64,000 bases of DNA from Dyadobacter bucti. GTDB lineage: Bacteria; Bacteroidota; Bacteroidia; Cytophagales; Spirosomataceae. The notes under the pieces were generated by a model that ran no database searches, had not been told where the DNA came from, and saw only the letters and a list, made by a program, of their open reading frames with translations. Position numbers and translations under genes: made by a program. Positions 34,105 to 41,931 of the stretch are shown one piece after another; positions within the stretch are counted from its first letter, which is position 1; each line of letters starts with the position of its first letter. The stretch is from the NCBI RefSeq assembly GCF_005869225.1, contig NZ_SWFP01000010.1:186001-250000 (forward strand), written 5' to 3'.

Positions 34105-35019
34105 ATGATCATGTACGATATTTGTACAATAGGGCATATCACACTCGATAAGGTGGTAACGACCCAGTCTACTAATTATATGCCCGGCGGCACATCCTTC
34201 TATTTTTCGAAGGCGCTCCGGAAGTTTGATGTCAGCTATATGCTGGTGACAGCTTTGGCTGAGCAAGAAAACCACATCGTTGCGGGGCTGAGGGATGAAA
34301 ATATTGAGGTATTTTCCCAGCACAGCGCCCATACTGTTTACTTCGAAAACATATATAGTGCCAATCAGGACCACCGCGAGCAGAATGTACTGCAGAAAGC
34401 GGCCCCTTTCACCGTTGCCCAGATGCCCGCTATCGACGCGAAGATTTTCCATCTCGGCCCGCTGCTTTCCGATGACATCACGGTCGACCTGCTCAAAGTG
34501 CTTGCAGCCAAAGGAATGGTTTCGCTGGATATTCAGGGTTTCCTGAGGTACGTGGAGAACAAGAAGGTGTTTTATACCGACTGGGCGGACAAAAAAGAGG
34601 CGCTTGCCCACGTTTCCATTTTAAAGGCAAATGAATTTGAAATGGAAGTAGTGACCGGTACGAGCGATGTGATCGAGGGCGCGAAGTATCTCGCAGCGCT
34701 TGGTGTTAAAGAAGTGATCATCACATTGGGGAGCAAAGGCTCACTTATTTACAAAGACGATCATTTCTTCCAGATTCCTGCATACAAGCCCACCGCGATC
34801 ATAGATGCTACCGGTTGCGGGGATACTTACATGGCAGGTTATTTAAGCAAAAAGGTAAAAGGAGCGGGCGTTCAGGAAGCAGGAGAATTCGGTGCGGCCA
34901 TGGCAACATTGAAAATCCAGTCGTCGGGACCTTTTTCGGGCGATGCGGAAATGGTGGAAGAAGTGGTACGTTTTGGTGAATGTGACCGCGAAATGATCGC
35001 TCAGGCAATTTATTTATAG
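34105..35019 (+). CDS. PfkB-family sugar/polyol kinase
   Basis: The 304-residue ribokinase-fold protein has the N-terminal di-Gly substrate site in NYMPGGTSFYFSKAL and the C-terminal ATP/anion-hole motif IIDATGCGDTYMAGY with the catalytic Asp at D240. The usual GGxxxNxA Asn is replaced, so ribose is an unlikely substrate. Archaeal and plant myo-inositol kinases belong to this family, and the neighbouring nucleotidyltransferase and CDP-alcohol phosphotransferase would complete a polyol-activation route. An ATG two codons further in (34111) is an alternative start. The substrate is inferred from context only. Confidence 0.82.
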   Translation: MIMYDICTIGHITLDKVVTTQSTNYMPGGTSFYFSKALRKFDVSYMLVTALAEQENHIVAGLRDENIEVFSQHSAHTVYFENIYSANQDHREQNVLQKAAPFTVAQMPAIDAKIFHLGPLLSDDITVDLLKVLAAKGMVSLDIQGFLRYVENKKVFYTDWADKKEALAHVSILKANEFEMEVVTGTSDVIEGAKYLAALGVKEVIITLGSKGSLIYKDDHFFQIPAYKPTAIIDATGCGDTYMAGYLSKKVKGAGVQEAGEFGAAMATLKIQSSGPFSGDAEMVEEVVRFGECDREMIAQAIYL

Positions 35020-35034
35020 CAGTTTTTATTACTT

Positions 35035-35607
35035 ATGAAATACGTAGTCAGCACGTTCATGGCAATTTGCCTGCTGCTAAACCCGTATTCAGGAAGTCAT
35101 TCTGCAGGCAGAGATTTATCAGATCCCCTCATGGATTCCGATGAATTTCCGGTACCAAAGAATATCCCCGGATTACTTTTTTACATTCAGCGTGACCCCA
35201 ATACGAATACAATTTGTTATCAGCTTAACTTTGACGAGCAGGGTCGGTTAAGCGAGCGGAATCCTGTTAATACGTTCTGGATCAGGTACACCGACGGCGG
35301 GATCCGCAGGGATCTCAACTACCTCCAGCGTAAATTTGCATATGGTGTCAATGTAAAACCGATTGGTAATTCTGCATTTGAGCTCCGCTCTGTCGCCTAC
35401 TCCAAGCTGCCGTTGTTTTTGCGGAGGGACAAAAAAAACGAATACCATGTCTATGCGAAAATAGATACAAAGGAATGTATACTCGACAGGGTTTTCATCC
35501 GGATTGACGGTGGGAGCTTCTGGTCTCCAAATGTGCTTTATATAGAATTAAAAGGAACTGATACAGCTACCGGCAAAACTATTATTCAGCGTATAAAACC
35601 ATCGTGA
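35035..35607 (+). CDS. DUF4833 exported protein
   Basis: The 190-residue protein has a signal peptide (MKYVVSTFMAICLLLNPYSG) and then the DUF4833 core: PGLLFYIQRDPNTNTICYQL, NTFWIRYTDGGIRRDLNYLQ and AYGVNVKP. The family is found mainly in Bacteroidota and its function is unknown to me. It is placed 15 bases after the kinase and one base before the hydroxylase gene, so it belongs to the same transcript. It may be a periplasmic lipid- or envelope-binding protein, but nothing in the sequence proves this. Confidence 0.85.
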   Translation: MKYVVSTFMAICLLLNPYSGSHSAGRDLSDPLMDSDEFPVPKNIPGLLFYIQRDPNTNTICYQLNFDEQGRLSERNPVNTFWIRYTDGGIRRDLNYLQRKFAYGVNVKPIGNSAFELRSVAYSKLPLFLRRDKKNEYHVYAKIDTKECILDRVFIRIDGGSFWSPNVLYIELKGTDTATGKTIIQRIKPS

Positions 35608-35608
35608 C

Positions 35609-36229
35609 ATGGCTAAAAATTATGTCTCAAACTCCACAGAATCTTCCAGGATGTTCAAAAGTAATGTCCTTGAATCACTTTCAAAAGTTCATTTTAGTGT
35701 CCCGCTTTTCATATTTGTCCCGGTTATTTTCTATTTCTCCTGGAAATCGCTGGTAGTTGGCAGCCTTCCCTGGTATGATTTTGTTCTCTTCGTGTCAGGA
35801 GGCCTGTTTGTTTGGACGTTTACGGAATATTTTATGCACAGGTTTGTGTTTCATTTCAACCCCCGTGGCAAGTGGATGGAAAGAATCCATTTTATTTTCC
35901 ACGGTGTGCATCATGATTATCCCAACGATGCTAAAAGGCTCGTCATGCCTCCCTCAGTAAGTATTCCGCTGGCCACGGGATTTTATTATTTGTTTTCGCT
36001 TATGATGAAGGAGTTTTATGTCGCTGCGTTCTTTTCTGGATTTATTACAGGTTATCTTTTTTATGATATGAGCCATTATGCACTTCATCATGCTAATTTT
36101 AAGTCGTCGTTCTGGAAAAAACTGAAAAAGCACCATATGCAACACCATTACTACGATGCAAGTAAAGGTTATGGGGTCAGTTCAGATTTCTGGGACAAGA
36201 TCTTCGGCTCAGACAAATGGAAGGACTGA
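35609..36229 (+). CDS. Fatty acid hydroxylase / sterol desaturase family protein
   Basis: The 206-residue membrane protein carries the di-iron histidine clusters of the family: HRFVFH, HGVHHDYPND, HYALHH and HHMQHH. It also has four hydrophobic segments. The pattern is close to fatty-acid 2-hydroxylases that act on ceramide acyl chains (FA2H/Scs7 type). Next to ceramide genes it probably adds a hydroxyl to the acyl chain or the sphingoid base. It begins two bases after the DUF4833 stop codon. Confidence 0.88.
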   Translation: MAKNYVSNSTESSRMFKSNVLESLSKVHFSVPLFIFVPVIFYFSWKSLVVGSLPWYDFVLFVSGGLFVWTFTEYFMHRFVFHFNPRGKWMERIHFIFHGVHHDYPNDAKRLVMPPSVSIPLATGFYYLFSLMMKEFYVAAFFSGFITGYLFYDMSHYALHHANFKSSFWKKLKKHHMQHHYYDASKGYGVSSDFWDKIFGSDKWKD

Positions 36230-36256
36230 AATTAAATCTATACTAAACTTATTACG

Positions 36257-37009
36257 ATGGAGAACAGTAAAAATCATGGACAGGACCAGGTTTTCAAAGA
36301 TGAGATTACAAAGGTTTCGGATTTTAAATTCGGTACCACGGTAGTCAACGTTTTCGACGACATGGTGAGCCGGTCGGTTCCGTATTACAATGAAACCCAG
36401 CGCATGCTGGCTGAAATTGCAGCAGACCATGCAAAAGAGGGGTCGTACGTATACGATCTCGGCTGCTCAACCGGAACCACCCTGATCGGAATTGATGCAC
36501 TGATCCCATCGGACATTAAGTTTATAGGAATTGACGAATCGCCGGAAATGATAGACAAGTGCCATGTGAAGTTAAAGGAGGCAGGTTTTGTGCGTCCGTA
36601 CGAACTCACGGTAGGCGACTTGCACCAGGAAAAGCTTCCGATCGCCAATGCGTCGGTGGTGATCCTTTGCCTCACGCTCCAATTTGTGCGTCCACTGTAC
36701 CGCGAAAGATTGCTGAGGAACATTTATGAAGGTCTCAATCCTGGCGGTGTGCTGCTGCTTGTGGAAAAGGTGCTGGCGGAGAGCAGTATTTTCAACCGTG
36801 ATTTTATCAAATACTATTATAATTATAAGCGCCGGAATCATTACAGTGAAATGGAAATTTCCCAGAAACGGGAAGCGCTGGAAAACGTTCTGATCCCTTA
36901 CAAACTGTCTGAAAACCTGCTCCTGTTGAAGGAGGCCGGCTTTGCAGATTGCGAAACGTTTTTCAAATGGTATAATTTTTCCGGAATGATAGCTTATAAA
37001 AAATCATGA
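36257..37009 (+). CDS. cmoA: CmoA-like carboxy-S-adenosyl-L-methionine synthase
   Basis: The 250-residue protein aligns with E. coli CmoA along its whole length: NVFDDMVSRSVPYYNETQRM, the SAM loop VYDLGCSTGTTLIGID, LTLQFVRPLYRERLL, GLNPGGVLLLVEK, and NHYSEMEISQKREALENVL. R205 in the SQKR block matches E. coli Arg199, which binds the carboxylate of carboxy-SAM. CmoA makes Cx-SAM from SAM and prephenate, and CmoB then uses it to carboxymethylate tRNA wobble uridine. No cmoB is in the window. The gene instead overlaps a membrane methyltransferase by four bases, in a lipid cluster. A plain SAM methyltransferase is the alternative. Confidence 0.78.
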   Translation: MENSKNHGQDQVFKDEITKVSDFKFGTTVVNVFDDMVSRSVPYYNETQRMLAEIAADHAKEGSYVYDLGCSTGTTLIGIDALIPSDIKFIGIDESPEMIDKCHVKLKEAGFVRPYELTVGDLHQEKLPIANASVVILCLTLQFVRPLYRERLLRNIYEGLNPGGVLLLVEKVLAESSIFNRDFIKYYYNYKRRNHYSEMEISQKREALENVLIPYKLSENLLLLKEAGFADCETFFKWYNFSGMIAYKKS

Positions 37010-37734
37010 TAGCAATAGGTAATTTCTTTTTCAAGTACAGGAATAACCTGTTCATATTTTTATATCTGCTTTTGTTTGTTCCGTCGCCCATGATTTTTAC
37101 GGCGGAGCAGTTCGGCGAAAACTATTATCTGTGGCCGGTGATCCTGGGTTTACTGATCACTTTTTCAGGCGAAATCATCCGGGGTATTACGATTGGCCTC
37201 GCCTATATCATCCGGGGCGGGCGGGACAAAAAAGTGTACGCTGAAAAGCTTGTGACCGAAGGGATTTTCAGGCATTGCCGTAACCCGCTGTATGTGGGAA
37301 ATATCCTGATGCTGCTGGGCGTAGGGGTGCTGTCCAATTCCCTGTTTTATGTGGGGATTGTGATGCCGTTGTTTCTGTTTATCTATCAGGCGATTGTGCT
37401 GGCAGAGGAGAATTTTCTCAGAAACAAATTTGGCCGGCAGTTCGATGACTATTGTGAGCGGGTAAACCGGTGGCTGATCAGTTTTAGTGGAATATCCTCG
37501 ACGTTTAATGGTATGAGGTTCAATTATAAGCGGTGGTTGTTAAAAGAGTATAATACCTTGCTGGTATGGTTGATAGGTATATCTGCAATTCTGATTTTCA
37601 GGTATCCGGAGCTGATCGAGGACAGTAATACACGAATTATTGTTTTTACCGGAATCGTAATTTTTTTGGGTGCAGTGTATGGTTATGTGAGATATTTAAA
37701 GAAATCGGGAAAAATGACGGACAGCATCGCCTAA
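37006..37734 (+). CDS. Isoprenylcysteine-carboxyl-methyltransferase-like membrane protein
   Basis: The 242-residue protein has five or six hydrophobic helices and the ICMT/PEMT cofactor-binding block: TEGIFRHCRNPLYVGNILML and then EENFLRNKFGRQFDDYCERV with the paired acidic residues. Such enzymes place methyl groups on lipid-like substrates at the membrane. Two extra C-terminal helices (about residues 183-232) follow the catalytic part. It overlaps the CmoA-like gene by ATGA and ends the cluster just before a terminator. It could use SAM or, if the pairing is meaningful, carboxy-SAM. The second option is speculation. Confidence 0.82.
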   Translation: MIAIGNFFFKYRNNLFIFLYLLLFVPSPMIFTAEQFGENYYLWPVILGLLITFSGEIIRGITIGLAYIIRGGRDKKVYAEKLVTEGIFRHCRNPLYVGNILMLLGVGVLSNSLFYVGIVMPLFLFIYQAIVLAEENFLRNKFGRQFDDYCERVNRWLISFSGISSTFNGMRFNYKRWLLKEYNTLLVWLIGISAILIFRYPELIEDSNTRIIVFTGIVIFLGAVYGYVRYLKKSGKMTDSIA

Positions 37735-37784
37735 ATGACCTTGTATTGTTTTACACTGTTCAACAAGAAAATCCCCCTTTTTTC

Positions 37785-37808
37785 AAGGGTAATAATGCCC
37801 TTTTTTTT
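37785..37808 (+). terminator. Terminator at the end of the sphingolipid cluster
   Basis: AAGGG and CCCTT form a short stem around an eight-base loop, directly followed by a run of eight or more T residues, 50 bases past the last stop codon of the cluster. Confidence 0.55.
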
Positions 37809-37826
37809 CTGAATACTGATCGCTAA

Positions 37827-37858
37827 TTCGGTATAAGTTGCTGTGATTATTATTTTTG
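37827..37858 (+). promoter_or_regulatory. Promoter of the NADH dehydrogenase gene
   Basis: TTCG (37827-37830), a 20-base spacer and TATTTTTG (37851-37858) match the Bacteroidetes consensus with one change in the upstream box. It lies 156 bases before the ATG, which would leave a long untranslated leader. Confidence 0.5.
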
Positions 37859-38014
37859 TGGTTGATTATCAGCTACTTTGCGATTTTGTCGTGGCTTTTT
37901 GCTATAGAATTATTTCGGCTGGCTGGCATTGATTTTGTCACTGTCAGGCTATCATGATGCATTATACTCACATCTTACTGAACATAACCCCCTAAATTGA
38001 TAATCACTAACATT

Positions 38015-39292
38015 ATGAACATTGTAATCATTGGAGGAGGATTTGCCGGCGTCAATCTGGCTCTGGGTCTTTCGAAAAGCAATAAATTTGAAGTAACGCT
38101 CGTGGATAAAAATAACTACAATTTTTTTCCACCGCTGATATACCAGGTGGCTACTGCGTTTCTGGAACCATCGAGTATCAGCTATCCTTTCCGGAAGCTG
38201 TTCTCAGGAAAAGAGAACATCAATTTCCGCATGGGGGAGTTTCTCAGAGTTGTGCCCAATGAAAACAAGGTGATCCTGTCCAACGGAGAGCTGACTTACG
38301 ATTTCCTGGTATTTGCAACAGGGGCAGAGACCAATTTTTTCGGGATGGAAAATGTGAAAAACAATGCCACACCGATGAAAACCCTTGAAGATGCGATCGG
38401 AATGCGTAATAAAATGCTTTTGCAAATGGAACAGGCCACGTTGTGCGATGATCCGGCGGAAGTAAAAAAGCTGCTGACAGTTGTTATTGCAGGGGGCGGC
38501 CCCACAGGCGTTGAGATAGCGGGAATGTTTGCTGAAATGAGGAATGGGATACTGAGAAAAGAATACCCTCAGCTCGCAGGAAAAGGAAGTGAAATTTATC
38601 TTGTCGACGGCGGTGACGCATTACTCTCTCCCATGAGTGTCAAATCGCAGCAGGATACGTTCAAGGAGCTCACGAAACTTGGCGTAAAGGTAAAGCTGAA
38701 TACGCATGTAGTGGATTTTGTAGACGATAAAGTGTATTTTACAGAAGGTGACACGATCGAAACCAAGACGCTGATCTGGGCGGCGGGGGTGACCGGGACG
38801 GTTTTTGAAGGATTGCCTCCGGAAGCCTATGGGCGCGGGCGGCGGGTCAATGTGGATGCTTATAACAAAATCGTTGGTTCGTACAATATTTACGCTATCG
38901 GGGATATCTGTCTGCAGCAAACTGATAAGAACTTCCCGAACGGGCACCCGCAGGTTGCGCAGGTAGCAATTCAGCAGGGCAAAAACCTGGCTGCGAATTT
39001 TGATGTCATAGCCGAGCATCAGCCGTTACGTCCTTTTGCCTACAACGACAAAGGCTCCATGGCGATTATCGGGCGGGCCAAGGCGGTTGTGGACCTTCCT
39101 TCCCCAAAGGTTCATTTCAAAGGCATAACAGCCTGGCTTGCGTGGCTTTTTATTCACCTCGTCTCGCTGATCAACCACCGTAACCGCGTAAAGACGCTGT
39201 ACAACTGGATGATAGCCTATTTTACAAAAGACCAGTCCCTGAGAATGATCATCAAACCTTCGATCAAAGATAAAAAGGTGCAGACCGTCTGA
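38015..39292 (+). CDS. Type II NADH dehydrogenase (NDH-2)
   Basis: The flavoprotein oxidises NADH and passes electrons to quinone without pumping protons. The ATG at 38015 (425 residues) is preferred over a TTG 18 bases upstream because MNIVIIGGGFAGVNLALGLS places the FAD-binding GxGxxG at the very N-terminus. The NADH-binding motif is VVIAGGGPTGVEIAGMFAEM, and IYAIGDICLQ is the second FAD contact. The C-terminal helix region (TAWLAWLFIHLVSLINHRNR) is the amphipathic membrane anchor of NDH-2. It is transcribed alone between two terminator/leader regions. Confidence 0.93.
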   Translation: MNIVIIGGGFAGVNLALGLSKSNKFEVTLVDKNNYNFFPPLIYQVATAFLEPSSISYPFRKLFSGKENINFRMGEFLRVVPNENKVILSNGELTYDFLVFATGAETNFFGMENVKNNATPMKTLEDAIGMRNKMLLQMEQATLCDDPAEVKKLLTVVIAGGGPTGVEIAGMFAEMRNGILRKEYPQLAGKGSEIYLVDGGDALLSPMSVKSQQDTFKELTKLGVKVKLNTHVVDFVDDKVYFTEGDTIETKTLIWAAGVTGTVFEGLPPEAYGRGRRVNVDAYNKIVGSYNIYAIGDICLQQTDKNFPNGHPQVAQVAIQQGKNLAANFDVIAEHQPLRPFAYNDKGSMAIIGRAKAVVDLPSPKVHFKGITAWLAWLFIHLVSLINHRNRVKTLYNWMIAYFTKDQSLRMIIKPSIKDKKVQTV

Positions 39293-39349
39293 AAATGTAC
39301 GGTGAAAACCTTCATGCATTCATTTTAATTAAAAACACAAAAATTTAAT

Positions 39350-39451
39350 ATTGGTGATCCGATGGATAAATCAGGTCACCAATTTACCTTTGATTTTACT
39401 CCTATGACTATCAAAAAATTAACAATAATATGCTCGTCGGAAGCGCCGACG
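39350..39451 (+). promoter_or_regulatory. Hairpin-rich leader before the GAF/Pycsar-like/ppk operon
   Basis: ATTGGTGA (39350-39357) pairs with TCACCAAT (39376-39383), and CGTCGG (39435-39440) pairs with CCGACG (39446-39451). A -7-like TACCTTTG lies at 39385-39392 without a matching TTTG box. The first hairpin may end the NDH-2 transcript. The second ends 31 bases before the next ATG. Confidence 0.4.
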
Positions 39452-39482
39452 GTAATACTAATGTTAAAATCAATATATAAAC

Positions 39483-41888
39483 ATGGAACCAATTATTATT
39501 GATTTAACAAAAAATTCGAACTACAACGCCCACAAAATAGATTCATCCATTTCTTTCCGGAAGTTCATCAGTTTTATCGAGAAGAAAACGGACGAAGCCG
39601 AGACGGTCAAAAAGACCTTTTTTGGGATGGTACTCGACAAGCTGAAAGGGAATCCTGCATTTTCGGGTGATGTCCCTCTACAAGATATCCCACAGTTCAG
39701 AGAGCAGCTTGACCTCATTTACGGCCTGGTTGTACCACCGGTAGCAGATGAAAAGCAGGTTTACTGGGCACTCAGCGTGCCGGTAAGTCCGATCGTGTTT
39801 TATGGTACCCCGGGTTTTTACAACCTCGTTACCGAAAAGTCCACAGGTTTGCTCAGGTGCGACCTCATCGATGAGTCCGGAGTTACAGCCAGGCAAAAGG
39901 TGAGGATGCTTTATTCCTTCGTTCTGGAAAGGCTTTACCATTTTCCGCCTGTCTACCAGAAGGACATGATCATTACGCTGAATGACGAGAAATCAGGCCT
40001 TCAGAAATATTACAGGCTGAACATCGACAACAGTTTTTGTGACGTATATGCGAAAGGGAGCCTTCCAGAGCTCGATCTTGACGAGCTCCGCAAGGAAATG
40101 CAGGAGAGTTTTGATATCAATGTATTTGCGCAGCTGCTTCCCGATGATCTCTTCCGTTTTGAAGGCTTCTCGGTGATCACGCTCACGGATATTACGGCCG
40201 AGCATGCAGTCGAAAACATCAAAAATGCCATTCTTGACCGTTCTTCCAACGATCCGAACACCTATTTCAAATTCATCGCCAGTTCATTGAAAATGCTGGT
40301 GGAGGATAGCTACATTGATTTTGGCCTGGTACCGGTTTTGAAGGTGAACAACAAGCTGGTGTTCGACCGGAGCGCGGTGCTGTACAGCAAACTCATGCAG
40401 GCGGCAACTCAGGACGATCATGCAGAGGAAATGTACCTGAATATGGCAAATCACTACTTTCAGCAACCCAAGGTGCTTTTTATGAGGACCCTGGACGGTG
40501 AAGATGAGAAAGGAAAGGATTTTATACGGGTCCTGAAAAACGATGGTGTTGAAGCCTATGCGCTTTTACCGGTTTACTATGACAACAAAGTTGTGGGTTT
40601 GCTGGAGGTATATTCCAGAGAACAAAAAGCCATGAACGAAAAAGTGCTTTCGAAACTCGACCCCGCGCTCCCGCTCATCGCCCAGATCATGAAAAATCAC
40701 AGCGATGAATTCAACAGTAAAATCGACAATGTGATCAGGGAGAAATTTACGTCCCTGCAGCCTGCGGTACAATGGAGGTTCCGTGAAACAGCCTGGCATT
40801 ACCTGCGCGACCAGCTAGTAAATCCGCAGTCGGCTGTTATTGAAAACATTCAGTTCAGAAATGTGTACCCATTGTACGGTGCCATTGATATCCGGAATTC
40901 GACGGTAGAGCGTAACATTGCCCTTAAAGAGGACCTAAAACTTCAGTTTAACTCGTTGATAGAAACCTTTACTATTTTAAAGCAAAGACTTGGGTTCGGG
41001 CTTGCCGATGAGATGATTTTCAAATGCCGAAAATGGGTTGAAGAAATCAATGAAAATAGCACCGACAATGATGAGATGAAGGTGAAGGATTTTCTTGAAA
41101 ACGAAGCTCACCCGTTTTTAAGGCATTTCAAGGAGGACAGCCTGGAAGAGTCCGGGTTCACTCCGGGAGCAGCCGTAGCAACGGAAGCCAGGCTGATAGA
41201 AGTGATTGACAAGTATTTTGAGATCATCGATGAGCAGAAAGGCGCCGGCTATGCAAACCGGAGAGCATTGGAAGCATCGATGCAGATGATCAATTCATCG
41301 GTCAACCTGTACCTTGATCTTTTCAGAAAAGAGATACAGTTGTCGTACCCATGTTATTTCGAGAAGTTCAGGACCGATGGTATTGAGTATGATATCTATA
41401 TAGGCCAGGCGATCGAGCCGGAGAAAAAATTCAGCGAACTTTACCTTAAAAATATCCGTCTGTGGCAATTGACGTCTATGGCCGCTATTGCCAGGATCAC
41501 CAATTCCCTCGTCCCGCAAATGGTCAAGGCGCTGGAAACGACTCAGCTTATATTCATTCATTCGAGCAGCATAGATATCAGTTTCCGGGACGACGAGCGT
41601 CGGTTCGACGTGGAGGGGGCCTATAACATCCGTTACCAGGTAATCAAAAAACGCATCGACAAGGTCCGTATCAAAGGTACCGGGGAGCGGCTCACCCAGC
41701 CGGGCAAAATCGCGCTGGTTTATTTCAATGCAAAGTCAGCCGAAGAATATGTGGGATACATCAGGTATCTTCAGGGAAATAATACTTTGCAGGACAATCT
41801 CGAGTACCTGGACCTGGAAGAACTGCAGGGTGTTACGGGACTCAAAGCATTAAGGATTGGAGTGAATCTGGATTCAGGCTGGGACTGA
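39483..41888 (+). CDS. Large GAF-domain protein
   Basis: The 801-residue soluble protein has a GAF-like segment at about residues 330-405 (VLFMRTLDGEDEKGKDFIRV to LLPVYYDNKVVGLLEVYSRE). The long C-terminal half is unfamiliar. It includes VYPLYGAIDIRNST (about 461-474), where D469 sits in a setting like the first metal-binding Asp of class III nucleotide cyclases. It also includes YFEKFRTDGIEYDIYIG (about 625-641). No established enzyme is recognised. It heads an operon with an HD/Pycsar-effector-like protein, ppk1 and two envelope proteins, so a sensor or signal-making role is plausible. Confidence 0.75.
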   Translation: MEPIIIDLTKNSNYNAHKIDSSISFRKFISFIEKKTDEAETVKKTFFGMVLDKLKGNPAFSGDVPLQDIPQFREQLDLIYGLVVPPVADEKQVYWALSVPVSPIVFYGTPGFYNLVTEKSTGLLRCDLIDESGVTARQKVRMLYSFVLERLYHFPPVYQKDMIITLNDEKSGLQKYYRLNIDNSFCDVYAKGSLPELDLDELRKEMQESFDINVFAQLLPDDLFRFEGFSVITLTDITAEHAVENIKNAILDRSSNDPNTYFKFIASSLKMLVEDSYIDFGLVPVLKVNNKLVFDRSAVLYSKLMQAATQDDHAEEMYLNMANHYFQQPKVLFMRTLDGEDEKGKDFIRVLKNDGVEAYALLPVYYDNKVVGLLEVYSREQKAMNEKVLSKLDPALPLIAQIMKNHSDEFNSKIDNVIREKFTSLQPAVQWRFRETAWHYLRDQLVNPQSAVIENIQFRNVYPLYGAIDIRNSTVERNIALKEDLKLQFNSLIETFTILKQRLGFGLADEMIFKCRKWVEEINENSTDNDEMKVKDFLENEAHPFLRHFKEDSLEESGFTPGAAVATEARLIEVIDKYFEIIDEQKGAGYANRRALEASMQMINSSVNLYLDLFRKEIQLSYPCYFEKFRTDGIEYDIYIGQAIEPEKKFSELYLKNIRLWQLTSMAAIARITNSLVPQMVKALETTQLIFIHSSSIDISFRDDERRFDVEGAYNIRYQVIKKRIDKVRIKGTGERLTQPGKIALVYFNAKSAEEYVGYIRYLQGNNTLQDNLEYLDLEELQGVTGLKALRIGVNLDSGWD

Positions 41889-41931
41889 AGCCAGGTCTTT
41901 TAAGCGGTTACTCAAATAAACGGACCTTTTC

